Of a stretch of 64,000 nucleotides of DNA, positions 40,321 to 53,825 are shown one piece after another. Positions within the stretch are counted from its first letter, which is position 1. Each line of letters begins with the position of its first letter. The position numbers were made by a program, and so were the translations under genes. The notes beneath the pieces were generated by a model. It saw nothing but the letters and a program-made list of their open reading frames with translations. It did not search any database and had not been told where the DNA came from. This DNA is from Lamellibrachia satsuma (Eukaryota; Annelida; Polychaeta; Sabellida; Siboglinidae), in the NCBI GenBank assembly GCA_033239005.1, contig BSQZ01000039.1:115816-179815 (forward strand). The letters are read 5' to 3'.

Positions 40321-41224
40321 CCGCTCCCATGGACACTCTAACAGATACGGAGACTGTATTTGTAGAACTAGAGGATCAGTTTCGGCCTTAAATTGAAAAA
40401 AATGTCTTGTCCACATTTGTGCTCTCAACGAATGCCAAAACTTTTACAAGCCAATATCCAAATCTAACTCTTAGTAGACCTACCCAAGCATGGGCGGACT
40501 TGCCTCATGTCGGGGCAAGCCCGCCCAGGGGCCGTGGCAAGTTTGCCACACACGTAATTTCAGCAGCAATTACACAAGAACGGTGCAGTTTTGTATTAAT
40601 TTTATGTCAAAAAACGTCATGTTTGTGACACATATTTTTTAGAAACTTAAAGTCATCACAAATTCTGTGGTACCTATGAAATAAACAAAAGCAATGTTTG
40701 GCACTGATTCGGCTAGAAAATGGTGAAATAAAATCTTGTTTCGTGAGTTTTTACTAGTAAATAACACCAAACTGGAAAATTGGAAGTCTTTGTTAGAGTG
40801 CATGTCATTGTGTTTATGTTCACAAGTGATCCTGAGAATTTTACATCAGATACCCTAGGGGCGAACTTGCCCCAACACAGAGACATATTGGGTGGGCGGC
40901 AACTAAATACCACTGACAGTGGATAGAGCAACAACGCAAGATCCAAACAATATCTGACCAATGCCACTTATAAGTACAGAAATTTGAAAAAAAACATACT
41001 TTCAGTCACCAAAATCAGTTTTCTAGCTCACAACTTTCCAGCCAGCAACTCGTGGACGTCAGTTTCCCGCTGCATCAGTGTTCGAAATGAGGGGTCTGGG
41101 GGGCCTCCCTTAAGGCAAGAGGGGCTTCCCATAAGAAAGAAAAATGTAAGCTTGGGGTGTCCCACATTTCATCGTAGTACCGATGTAATTTCCCTCCCGC
41201 TGTGACAACTGTTGCTGCGTGTGA
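40321..41224. other. Intron sequence with G-rich segments, nothing recognised
   Basis: CATGTCGGGGCAAGCCCGCC (about 40507) resembles CATGTCGGGGCAAGATGCCC at about 58645, so a short interspersed repeat is likely. No coding signature was found. Confidence 0.4.
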
Positions 41225-41335
41225 GGCTACTCTGGTTCGTCTCTGCTAAAACTCGATGGTTTTCGCAGAACTCGATCGATCTTGCAGCAAGAACTCGACA
41301 GCTTTCGCAGAACTTGACGGTATTTGCAGGACTCG
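41225..41335 (+). repeat. 18-19-bp tandem repeat
   Basis: Four to five degenerate copies of TTTCGCAGAACTCGACGG-like units (GGTTTTCGCAGAACTCGAT, AGCTTTCGCAGAACTTGAC, GGTATTTGCAGGACTCGAC). Confidence 0.8.
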
Positions 41336-41574
41336 ACATCATCATATTGGTAGTTTAGCTGATTCATTCAGGTCACTTTATTGTTATTCAGTTAATCTCT
41401 GTTAAAAACATCTTAAATCATTCCACTCATATCATTGGTGCGTGCGTGTTCTGTGGTTAAGGGCGCCACATGTTGGCTGTCTGCAGTAATTCCACCAAGG
41501 CACATTTTACCTTGGCTTTTACTTCTCAGAATTACAGAGCACTGTGTCTGCAAGCGCATTACTCCAGTAACAAT

Positions 41575-41665
41575 GGTTTAGATCACAATTTACACTTTAG
41601 TCATTTAGCAGGTGCTTTTATTCAGAGCGACTTACAACACGTTCATTCAATCTAAGTTGGTAAAA
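41575..41665 (+). repeat. Possible SINE or DNA-transposon fragment
   Basis: TCATTTAGCAGGTGCTTTTA followed by TCAGAGCGACTTACAA resembles, from memory, a short sequence common in interspersed repeats of fishes. The boundaries and class are not determined. Confidence 0.35.
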
Positions 41666-41949
41666 TAACTACAGGTCGAAATAATTGTAAGAAGTTTTTC
41701 ACAAAAATAGGCGTTAATAGCCATTACAGTGCTTGAAAAGAAGATTTTTTAGGGACCCCCAAGAGTTTGATGGTCATGTGACTTAATCGTGTTACCGAAA
41801 TTACTAATGTCTGCAACGGCACGGAATAAAAACCGTTTGGCGGAATTGCCTTGCGGGCGGACTAATCCGGTCTCCCCTTCGTGTTCCTTTACTGTAATAT
41901 TTGCTTCATGGCCTAGGGGGGTCTTGAGACCCCTAAGGCCCCCTTCGTC

Positions 41950-42490
41950 CTTAACACTATATGAATCTTAACATAATCCACCGTGAGTGTGTATGTTTTC
42001 ATGTTATGCTACTCCTCCAAGACACTTTGCACCACGGGCGCCAAACTTTCACGGGTTCATCTACGACCCGCACGGTCGGGTCGCCACATTTAATTTTTTT
42101 TTCGAAATTTACCCCCACCATTACCCTTTCTGCGAACAATCAGATTACCCTTTGTAGTTGCTGTCCGCAACGCTACGCGAGCATTACGTGTGTTGAGAAA
42201 AATTATTTTCTCCGATAGTCCAATGTTACATACACGAACAAGGCGTCGTTACACGTTATTATAGCTGCCAGTCGCGATATGGCGGCAACAAGTGCCAAGG
42301 AATAGATGGCTATTGGTGGGATCATGTTGTGCATCCTGACATTTGGTAAACACGGACTACCAATTATCAAGTCCGGAGGATAAGCATTTTTACCAGTGAA
42401 CATAATTAAATGCGATTGTGAGTAGCAGTGTTATGTTAAAATGTATTCTCATCTATATAAATATTTGTAATATTTTATAAACTACATCAA
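41950..42490 (+). repeat. Duplicated module, copy 1, left half
   Basis: Matches 57590-58085 over about 490 bp (TAATCCACCGTGAGTGTGTA, CACTTTGCACCACGGGCGCC, GGGTTCATCTACGACCC, GCTGCCAGTCGCGAT, GGTAAACACGGACTAC). A short form of its first part also occurs at 24195 and 57265. No protein is encoded. Confidence 0.88.
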
Positions 42491-42639
42491 TTCTAACGAA
42501 GTGACCGCTATAATGTGACACAATGTGTTAATATAGTTTGATCGTTATATGTTCAATTTGAATGTTTTGACTCATGTTTACATGGCATGGTATGAACGGC
42601 AAGGTCGATGTTCATGAACACACAAGTGTGCAATTATAA

Positions 42640-43380
42640 TATATTATGTATTCAAACTGTAGTTCATTAACCACATTTGAACGGTCAATATGTTCAAAAG
42701 TAAAGTTTATACAATCTGACATTTTCTTACGATAAAAATATCAGACGTTTAATATTATTCATACTATTTAATAAGTAAGTGTCCTGTTATAAAATAAGTA
42801 CTACTCATACATGTACCGTATTTCAACAGGCAGAAGTGGTGGTTGAAAAAAAAACGTGTAATTTGCACAGTTTAGTGTTCTCAGTGTACAACGTATTATT
42901 TTCATTTCCAGTTGACTCCGATGTAAAGAGCCGTTCACTGGGTTTTGACATTGACACCGCCGGTTCGGATATTTCGTCCAACGGGGAAGAGAAGAAAAAC
43001 TCGGCCTTGGTGAGTTTACGAATATGAATAATGTATTTCATTAGTAGAAAAGTCAGACCTGAAAAACAACCAGTGGTGTACTTTGTGGGGGTGGCATTCG
43101 GCCATGACCCCCTTTGGCTTAATTTTTTTATTGCTTCCTCATTTTTCCGTTAGGTCGCTACCTGCTAGTATGGTAAACTAATGGGTGACTAAGCTTGTCC
43201 CCCTTTACCCCACCCCTTACCCCCATTTGACCCCCTTTGGCCCCCTTGCAGCTCCCCTTTGACCCCTTGCAACACCCTTGATACGCCACAGAAAACAATG
43301 AGTAAAATTCGATTGTTACAGCAAGTGCACGCAGTGTTGTCCTTTCACTGCATGTACAAGTATGGGCGGGCGGGCGGGCG
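42640..43380 (+). repeat. Duplicated module, copy 1, right half (contains exon 2)
   Basis: Matches 62510-63260: ATATTCAAACTGTAGTTCAT-type start, TACATGTACCGTATTTCAAC, the exon, CAGTGGTGTACTTTGTGGGG, the CCCC-rich tract near 43200, and AACAATGAGTAAAATTCGAT. A GGGCGGGCGGGCGGGCG run at 43366 is not in the other copy. Confidence 0.9.
42912..43009 (+). CDS. Exon 2 of the candidate secreted peptide gene
   Basis: 98 bp between a good acceptor (pyrimidine-rich tract, TTTCCAG ending 42911) and a consensus donor GTGAGT at 43010. Read in phase 1 it completes an Ile codon with exon 1, then encodes DSDVKSRSLGFDIDTAG and SDISSNGEEKKNSAL, ending in phase 0. The sequence is hydrophilic, has a KK pair and no cysteine. 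A related exon lies at 62784-62918. The product family is unknown. Evidence is phase compatibility and splice signals, plus preservation of the unit in a duplicated segment. Confidence 0.6.
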
Positions 43381-43489
43381 GGCGCCAATGTGACGGAAGA
43401 ATTAGAACGTGAGTCATTAGCTTAACAGATTTGGTACACCAAATCACAATGCAACTTTGCGTTACGAGTAGTGGCTTTGCGCTCGCACA

Positions 43490-43985
43490 AACGTTTCTGT
43501 TAGACATACATTTTCCACGGAGAGGGTCGTGCTCTCTGTGACCGTGATTTCGGAAATGACTAACCCGAACGTGGTAGTCGTCGTACTAACCCCGGATCAA
43601 AGACATATCCACTCTAATTGCGCAGTCAGATATTCCCACGCTCACGGTGGGGTACATATCGTCGTGGGACTCGCTATTATTACGTCGGCCTCTTGGTTGA
43701 GATAATTTGTTTAACTTATTTTTATGCAAATGTATGGTCGTCACAGTTATGTATTTTTTTAAACTCACCTTGCTATTACCCTTTCTACGAACAATTGAAT
43801 TACATTTTGCAGCTACTGTCTGTAACGCTACACGAACAATTAGGTACAATTGTTGACAACGTCATGCGTCTTTTCTTCGGTTGTGTAAAGTTACGCCATA
43901 CACGTACACGAATGTTATCAGCCAGATGGCATCCCTCGCGACCCCTGTACATGTGACGTTATCTGGCTTGTAGCACCTCGTGACA
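43490..43985. repeat. Interspersed repeat segments before the gap
   Basis: 43490-43700 matches 21735-21870 (ACAAACGTTTCTGTTAGACA, ATCAAAGACATATCCACTCT). 43755-43870 is a diverged relative of 57740-57870 (TTACCCTTTCTACGAACAAT, GTCTGTAACGCTACACGA), and TGTTATCAGCCAGATGGCAT resembles 58110. These are mosaic repeats without a gene. Confidence 0.7.
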
Positions 43986-43990
43986 GTGCG

Positions 43991-44000
43991 NNNNNNNNNN
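43991..44000. other. Assembly gap (10 N)
   Basis: Ten N residues. The true size is unknown. Order and orientation of the sequence left and right of it rest on the scaffold. Confidence 1.
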
Positions 44001-44180
44001 TAGTGCCCTGCGTGGGCTGGGCTTTGGGTCCAAGCCCGGCCCGGCCCGCAGGGCGCGAGCCGGGCCTCTACATAATTTTTGCGGGCCGGGACGGTCCTGG
44101 GCCTACATACTGCGGGCCCGGGCCGGGCCTGGGCTGAAAACCATTTAAACACATCGGGCCGGGCCTGGGCTGGGCCTGGA
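44001..44180. repeat. GC-rich repeat next to the gap
   Basis: Begins TAGTGCCCTGCGTGGGCTGG and continues with repeated GGGCCGGGCCTGGGCTG and CGGGCCCGGGCC. The TAGTG start followed by GC-rich sequence is reminiscent of hAT-type termini, but no matching opposite end was found, so the class is left open. Confidence 0.5.
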
Positions 44181-45745
44181 CATAATAAAACTATTCATAC
44201 AAAACACCGATTATTACTATATTTTTTAACAAAAACTGATTTTAAATTGTAATTCCGGTGAATCAATGCTTCAAATTATTTCTTTAGTATTACATAGTTG
44301 CGAATTGAGACCTTGCATGGAATATAATGGCCCTATAAGTTCACTCGGCTGGAAGTAGCCAGTCCCAAATGTTTACTTTATAAATATTTGAAGAGGCAAT
44401 CAAACCATGATTAACCATCAACTTATCACCCTTTGACCCTACCAGTGGACATTCTATTGTCTAGGTCTTCCCTCCAAACATTGCCCACCTGAATGACCTG
44501 CCCACTGCCAAGTGCCCACTAGGCCACTAGCCCACTACCCAATACCCAACCCAGTTGGTAACTGGTATTTCTCCCCAGTCCTAATTCATTCACACTTATA
44601 CTAATTCACACATGTCTGAACCTGTCTGTCTCAGGCTAGTGACTGCAGGCTTGCTGGAAATGCCACTGGGTGACATTTAATTGAAATATCATATTAAATT
44701 ATGTTAACTTAATTGAGCAAATTCAATTAACAATGTGAGACAGTCTGGGCTACAATTGTTTAATACTGTACCAGTTTGCTGTCTGGTTGGAGACCTTTAG
44801 AGTACACAGAACCCTGGACAGGTGCAAATCCACCCTCTCAGCAAACAATAATTATCACTGCTACAGCCACAGACACACAGCATGCTTTCCTTTCTATGAC
44901 AAATTATGCAAATTAGGGGGTGAGGCGTTGTGGACATTGTCTAATGTCTTTATATGAGCACAAAATCATGTACCCTCTGATAAGACAAGTACCCAAATTG
45001 ATTTGAATAGAACACACTTGAAAGAGTGCATAAATATAAACATATATATAAATGTCTATATACCAGATTAAACAATAAAATAAAGTTTTTTTTTAATTAA
45101 ACAAAAATCATGATTTTTTATTAAGCAAAAATAATGATTTTTTCAACCCTGCTCGAAAAAAAATAACATTGATTTTTGTGCAGCTTTATTTAATTTCTGC
45201 ATATTATGGCACACAATGGCAAACAAAAAGGATGCATACAGTATATTATATTTTAATGATTATTTGTAATGAATAAATTGAGTTAAAAAGCTGCATGATG
45301 TAATTAGGAATTAAAAACGTCACTGAAAATAACTGAAAGTAGCAAAGATATTTTGTCAATTCGAAATACTTTTAAAAAATTTATTCAGGAATTAGAATTG
45401 CAATTGGCATTTCAATTCCAAAGTAATTGAAATCAATCCAGATAACAAGTTTGCAATTGGCATTTCAATCCCAACGTAATTGAAATCAATCCAGATAACA
45501 AGTTGGCAGGTTTTGTTGTAGTAAAACATTTTGTTATCTATGCAAACATGTGAAGAAAAAAGTAGGTAAATCTTTCATTAAAGTATTAAAAAAGATCAAA
45601 ACAGCATGCAGTGAGTTAGCTTTACAGTCAGATTTACACAACTGTCATGCTCGAAAGGCTCTAAAGGAAAAATAATTAGTTATTCAGACCTAAAAATATT
45701 CATCAACCCAACCTTAACTGCACTTAAAATATAATGCGTATTTAG
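44181..45745. other. AT-rich sequence, nothing coding recognised
   Basis: No gene. It contains a 54-bp tandem duplication at about 45399-45505 (GCAATTGGCATTTCAAT, GTAATTGAAATCAATCCAGA twice) and poly(A)/poly(T) runs near 45090-45180. 44630-44650 shares TCTCAGGCTAGTGACTG with the palindrome arms. Confidence 0.5.
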
Positions 45746-46162
45746 CATAATACTGTCCGGGCCGGTAAGGAGCAATCATTTTACACATATTTATATAACT
45801 ATGTTCCAATTGTTAGTGCACAAACACAGAATAGTGTCAAAGATTACCTAAATGCGTACTGGTTTCGTAGTGGATGGCAAACAACGTTTACTGCCGAGAT
45901 AAAATTTTTTGTGCCGGAACAAGATAGGCGAAATCCACTTTTGTTAACAGATAACATAACAGAAAATCAATTCAGGCTGATTGTCCAAGGGGAAAATGCA
46001 AATCATTTGAATAAATCTATAGCATTACAAGTACGAACATTGATTAATAGAACTCTACCCAGACATCCACATGACACAGTGCATGGTACAACTAAACTAG
46101 CCAAATTTCAAAACCCCGTAAACATTTTCAATATTAAATTGCTTAAGTGTACCGTAAAATGA
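45746..46162 (+). CDS. Unrecognised open frame, possibly a transposon remnant
   Basis: A 138-codon frame with no ATG near its start (first residues HNTVRAGKEQSFYTYLYNY), running through VKDYLNAYWFRSGWQTTFTA and LTDNITENQFRLIVQGENA to a stop at 46160. Composition is protein-like (charged and aromatic residues mixed, no low complexity) and contrasts with the AT-rich surroundings. It could be an exon or a fragment of a mobile-element protein. I cannot place it in a family. No clear acceptor or donor was identified. Confidence 0.3.
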   Translation, partial: HNTVRAGKEQSFYTYLYNYVPIVSAQTQNSVKDYLNAYWFRSGWQTTFTAEIKFFVPEQDRRNPLLLTDNITENQFRLIVQGENANHLNKSIALQVRTLINRTLPRHPHDTVHGTTKLAKFQNPVNIFNIKLLKCTVK

Positions 46163-46469
46163 TTCATTCTGGTTAAAAAGGGAAAGGTTAGTTTAATTCC
46201 AAAATGGGTGAGCATTTGTCACTTCAGAAGATACAAAACAATGTGGATTTTACTATGACTATGCACTAAATGTAGCCAGCGCAATTTTTTAGAACACGTA
46301 TGAACACGCGTGCAACCAAGCTTTCCATGATGTTGTTTCCCAGTACCTGCCTATTCCAGCACCAGATGAAGGGGCTTACATTGTTAATATATCCCTTACG
46401 ATATGCACTTGCTTAAGTTTTATTCATAAGGGACAGCCATATTTTGTAAACATCTACATACAGAGCATA

Positions 46470-47165
46470 GAGCCGAAACGATACTTCTCGACCGCACTCT
46501 GCTGTTTGCAGCTTTCTTCATTTCTTTCCAGTTGGTTCCCTGCATGCTTCTTTGTTTCATCGGCTACTGCCTTCCTCCAGCTATTTTGGTCTGCCTGGTT
46601 TTCCTTGAGAGTTCCAGTTGATTTTCAGAGGCGTGCCTTATCCACGTCTGTTTTCTTTGTTCAATTTGATGCTGTCTTGATCTGTGCTGCTCGTGAGTTT
46701 TTTTTGTTACTCGCCATGTTTCAGAGCCGTAGAGCAACAGGTTTTTCACAATGGTGTTGAAAATTCGGATTTTGTTTCTTGTTGAAAAGGATGGTGTATC
46801 CCTCAATGTATTCCATGCAATTAATGCATGCTTGGCTTTTACCGTCCTGCTTTTTGACATTTACATATGTTTCTTCTTTGTATGTCACTACGTTCACTAC
46901 CCGTAAATGTGCTATCTTCCTCTGCATCTTTTCATTTGATATGCACTTTACATTGTTGCGTATTGATAACTTTCATTAGTTTTATCTTCTGTATGTTTAT
47001 TATCAGGCCTGTTTTCTCTGCTTAATGTATCAATCGGCTGGTCTTTTTATACATCTATCTGTGTGTATGTGATAGCAAGCAGATGTCATCAACAAAATCT
47101 AGGACATCCAATTGTTTAGTGAATGTCCACTGGATGCCATTTTGACCCTGCTTAACATTTTCTCT
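46470..47165 (-). pseudogene. RTE-like LINE 3' fragment
   Basis: Minus strand. From 47160 it reads NGIQWTFTKQLDVLDFVDDI (RT motif C as FVDD rather than FADD), then GLIINIQKIKLMKV, later KIRIFNTIVKNLLLYGSETW, and ends with a degraded C-terminal region (NWKEMKKAANSRVRS and SIVSALCS). The reading frame changes several times. It is a 5'-truncated copy of the same broad group as the element at 59280-61700, but diverged from it. Confidence 0.85.
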
Positions 47166-48690
47166 CATTATTAAGTATATCATCATGATAAAAATTAACG
47201 GAATATAATACAGCTAGACTAAATGCAAAAGCAAGTTATTGTAACTGCCATGATTATGTCGCAATTAAGATAGATATATTGACTGGCAGCACCAAGTACG
47301 AAGGCATGTAAATGGATATTTCTGTGATAAAACTGTGTAGTATTATTACCGTGTCAGTCACTCACTAACTACGAAGTTATCCCATCCCGAGGATTGGCAT
47401 TTTTGTTGGTAATAATAATAATAATACATTTCTACAGCCCCTATATGTGTCCTGATTAACATTATCACGAACAAGGACACACAAAGTCATGATCAGAGCA
47501 AGGGACCGCCGAGGATCTAAGGTGGAAATGCAGTTGAGAATAAATATGTATTCAGCTTTTTTACGGAAGGTAGGCCTTAAATTAATTAAGGCTAATAGAT
47601 GATTTCAGCTGCCTGGGGATATTTGAAAAATGCAGAAGCCTAGCCGAATAGGGTGGTTGTTGTGCATACTATATAGATCACACTATTCATATGTAAGAGT
47701 GGACAGTGCCCGCGCTAAAATTGTTTGCCTGATTTAACGTTTCAGTCTGACAGAATCTGGGTGCGTGCATAATTTCCGTCACAACGAAAAGTACACATTG
47801 CACCCAGGCGATGATATGCGCGACCAATGGTGGCGTCACAGCACGGAGCCTGGATAACCGAGGCTTCTCCGACAAATTCTTATTTTACTGCGTTTAATGT
47901 TGTTGTTAGTCTAGATAGTCCAGATGAACATCGTATATTTCGCATAGCTATATTAAGTGGAGACAGTCGTGTTTTACATTAGGCTTCGAAATGTCAAATG
48001 TCGGTGCTTTAATCTTGCTGAAAACGGTGCCAAGCTAAAGGAGGCCAGCGAGTTTGTTTTGCGCATGCGCTCCTCTAAACAGGTGAACCCGGACGGCGGG
48101 AAGGCGAGTTTTGTTTTGTGTATGTCTGTAGGTGTGTGTATTCGACGTTGTTATGTCACCTAAGCACCCCTCACATATTGATGAATTACTCTGTAATCAA
48201 TCTGATCATCCTGTGATTATGTGGCATTTACCCATAACAGTGACTCCTTTCCTCACAGTTTTGTCACGTTTGATTGAACCCACACACATGACCATCGGCA
48301 TAAAAGTTGCAAAGTCTACTGTAGTAAATCCAAAGTAAAACTCTTTTAATGCCATTAATAATTTATGGCTTGAAAAGTTTATTTATGGACACAAATATAC
48401 ACAGTATATTCTGCCCTCAAAGTCAAAAGAAAATTATTTAAAGGCAAGCAGAAGCCAGGCAGTATTTATAATAAACAATTCAATTAAGGTAATTGGCTTG
48501 TTTTGCTCTGCCAGCATATTACAATTATTGCATATTTCAAACTGCTTTAACTCGGAACTATGCTGCACAAGAACCACCAGATGTTGGTAAAGAATACAGC
48601 AGATACGGCACAAGTCGATGGTTCAATAATTGGATTTTCGTAAATTCAGCAGTTACTGCGGAGTATGGACGTTATGTCACAAGTCACATA
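47166..48690. other. Mostly unassigned intron sequence
   Basis: 47405-47530 (AATAATAATAATAATACATT, CCTATATGTGTCCTGATTAA) looks like an interspersed-repeat start. No gene recognised apart from the candidate open stretch at 47957-48163. Confidence 0.4.
47957..48163 (+). other. Protein-like open stretch with an NRF1-type motif
   Basis: A 68-codon frame including CFNLAENGAKLKEASEFVLR and MRSSKQ, ending near a possible donor (AAACAG, then GTGAAC at 48083). It contains TTGCGCATGCGCT at about 48058, a good NRF1-type site. It may be an exon of another transcript or a chance frame. No in-phase acceptor links it to the proposed peptide gene. Confidence 0.25.
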
Positions 48691-48699
48691 TGTCCTAGA

Positions 48700-49222
48700 C
48701 AAGATTTCACAAGTTATAACAAGATTGCCATCTCGAACAACAAGTTCCAGATGTCAAGTGGACAAGGAAGCCATTGGCTTATCGAAAGTCCAACAATTGT
48801 CTCATCTATGTGTAGCCCCCCCCATCAGATATCTGTCAATTCTATTTTTAAACATATTCACATTACTAGCATTAAAACAATCATTTGGCAGTTTGTTCCA
48901 ATCATTTATCACCCTCTGTGAGAAAGAGTACTTCCTCATGTCCAACCTACACTGCTCCTTAACTAATGCTGTTTTGTGTACTCTGGTTCTACTGTCTTCT
49001 TTATGTTTGAAGAACATATTCCTATCAACATCCTTATAACCGTTCACTATTTTAGACACTTCTATTTGGTCTCCTCTTAGTCTCCTGGTCTCTAGTGTTG
49101 TCAAACCACATTGTAATAAGCGACTTTCGGAACTAAGGTCTCTCAATTCTGGAATCATTTTAGATGCTTTTCGTTGTATTCTTTCTAGCTTGTCTATGTC
49201 TTTTTTACGATATGGCCTCTAG
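48700..49222 (-). mobile_element. LINE-B (CR1/Rex1-like), 3' end
   Basis: Minus strand: C-terminal RT region with MIPELRDLSSESRLLQCGLT, RRLRGDQIEVSKIVNGYKD and YSFSQRVINDWNKLPNDCFN, stop near 48802, then a 3' UTR with GATAAGCCAATGGCTTCCTT and a tail of TTGTTATAACTTGTGAAATC type. It is continuous in logic with 49836-52330. The two parts were split by the antisense insertion at 49223-49835. Confidence 0.88.
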
Positions 49223-49835
49223 GCGTGAATAAAATATAAAAAAAAACGAAACAAAAGTTAATTATACGTCTTTATAAAGCAATAGTTAGACCTCATTTAG
49301 AATACTGTATACAAGCATGGAGACCATATCGTAAGAATGATATAGATACGCTTGAACGCATACAAAGGAGAGCAACTAAAATGATTCCAGAACTTAGAGA
49401 CCTTAGTTATGAAGAACGCCTGAAAGAATGTGGTTTAACAACTCTAGAGACAAGGAGGTTAAGAGGAGATCAGATTGAAGTTTTTAAGATATTGAATGGG
49501 TATGAAAATATTGATAGAAATATGTTTTTCTCACTCAAGAAGGATAGCAGAACTAGAGGACATGGGGTAAAATTAGTAAAGGATCAATGTAGATTGGAAA
49601 TCAGGAAGCACTCGTTTTCACAGAGGACAATAAATGTATGGAATAAATTGTATACAGATTGTGTAACTGCTAGCAACGTGAATATGTTTAAAAACAAGGT
49701 TGACACATATCTCAGGAGGGCGGGTTATAAGTAGATGAACATTGTTGGACTCTCGATAAGCCAAAGGCTTCCTTGTCCACTTGCCATCTGGGCCTTTGGC
49801 TTGGATGGCAAATCTTGTTAAATCTTGTTAAATGT
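49223..49835 (+). mobile_element. 5'-truncated copy of the same LINE family, nested antisense
   Basis: Plus strand: IRLYKAIVRPHLEYCIQAWR, DIDTLERIQRRATK, then MIPELRDLSYEERLKECGLT and SFSQRTINVWNKLYTDCV, stop at 49732, the 3' UTR GATAAGCCAAAGGCTTCCTT, and a tail of two AAATCTTGTT repeats. The 118 codons from the Met at 49381 are open. The left edge is at an A-rich ATAAAATATAAAAAAAAACG. It interrupts LINE-B between the codons for RSHL and IHA(W). A classic 5'-truncated target-primed insertion. Confidence 0.9.
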
Positions 49836-52330
<2,495 letters not shown>

Positions 52331-52827
52331 TCATTAATTTGGAGCGGTATGTCACAAAACGCTTGGACGATTTGTCAAACATTTTTTAAAGTTTGTATTC
52401 GTAGTTCATGCACTGAACATAAATCGGTGGTTATTTGCTCTTTTGTTTGCATTAATATGACATATTGATCTTGACACTCTGCGGAATATAAGCGCTACTT
52501 AAACATTACTTATTATCCCCCATCGTCGGCGCTATAGATGGTAGTCGTGCTGTATAATTCATTCGAATCAAATGGCGTGACTTGTATGTAAGGTAAACCT
52601 AGACTAGTTTAATTTAAGTATAGTTCAATATGTTTGCAGTCTCCATCCTTCATACTAATGTGTGTTACATATATTCATATATTGTATGACATTGTATGGA
52701 CATGTTTTGGTCATAATTAATGCAACCAAAAAAGAAAGAAATCAGGCAAAAACTAAGTCTAAGACAACATTTTATTTATTAATCAGCACATGCTTGCTTT
52801 TGAAAAATAAAAAACACAACAAGTTAT
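52331..52827. other. Spacer before Gypsy-2, nothing recognised
   Basis: AT-rich sequence without coding or repeat assignment. Confidence 0.4.
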
Positions 52828-52945
52828 TGTAGTGTTCGAGTACTGCGAGTGGAAACGAGAACGATATGTGTTGTGCGCGGTGTAGGGGAGATGAACAAAT
52901 GTGCGTGTTGAGAATTGGGCTGATTACAAAAGATATAACAAAGGG
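52828..52945 (+). repeat. Gypsy-2 5' LTR
   Basis: TGTAGTGTTCGAGTACTGCG at the start and GATTACAAAAGATATAACA at the end. Paired with 57137-57255. The right edge is approximate. The sequence AAGGGGCGACGAGGATGG that follows is the probable primer binding site. Confidence 0.88.
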
Positions 52946-52954
52946 GCGACGAGG

Positions 52955-53813
52955 ATGGAGATTCCGGTTACAGGACCATTCGACACAACGGACGAACCAA
53001 ATACCCTGTGGATGAAATGGAAAAAAATGGATAAGGTCTTTCAATTTGTATCTTGCGGCAAAAGGCGTGGAGAGTGATGGCCAGAAGGTTGCGTTGCTGC
53101 TATACATGGGAGGAATGGAGTTCCAGGAAATCTTCTACCAAATCGTACCCGAAAATGCCCAATTAACTTTCGACCAAACAGTTCAAACGTTAGATGGATA
53201 TTTCCAACCTAAAATGAACCTACCATTCGAGAGACATCTTTTTCGAAAGCTGGAGCAGGCGCAAAACGAAACGGTAGACCAATTTGTGTCTCTTCTACGA
53301 CAGAAAGCAATATCATGCGGGTTTGACAATGTTTATGAAGCTACCAGAGACCAGGTAATAGAGAAATGCAGAAGCATGCACCTACGGAGAAAGTTCCTTG
53401 ATAAGTCGGGGAACGTACTGTTGAAAGATCTACAAGATGTCGGCAGAGCATTTGAAGCAATAAACCTTCAAATGAAGGCAATGGTAAATCCAGGAGCATC
53501 AAATTACGCACAAGTGAATGCTGTCGATAAAAACAAGCCAAAATGGAAAGGAAATGGAAATGACAATGCTACAGGAAGAACAACATCTCACAGGCAAACG
53601 GAACAGAGATGCTACCGTTGCAATAGACAGGGACATTTTACGCGTGACGCACAGTGTCCTGCACACGACCAGGTGTGTAAACGGTGTGGGAAGCGTGGTC
53701 ACTATGCAGTGTGTTGTAAAACACAGGTCTCTGGAAGGCCACAATGGAAGACTAGTGATACCACCAACCCAAAATCGAAAACCTGTTACAAGGTGACCGG
53801 AAACAGACGGTGA
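52955..53813 (+). pseudogene. Gypsy-2 gag
   Basis: The ATG at 52955 starts MEIPVTGPFDTTDEPNTLW. A single-base shift near 53043 moves to the frame of YLAAKGVESDGQKVALLLYM. The capsid-like part (FDQTVQTLDGYFQPKMN, FRKLEQAQNETVDQFVSLLR) is followed by a basic linker and two zinc knuckles, CYRCNRQGHFTRDAQC and CKRCGKRGHYAVCC, both with intact CCHC-type residues (the first spaced C-X2-C-X4-H-X5-C). About 290 codons, close to family length. Only the N-terminal frameshift breaks it. Confidence 0.9.
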
Positions 53814-53825
53814 AAACAGAGACGA

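Noticed and set aside
43862..44152. 96-codon minus frame with proline/arginine-rich sequence
   Set aside because: It runs through the N gap and a GC-rich repeat.
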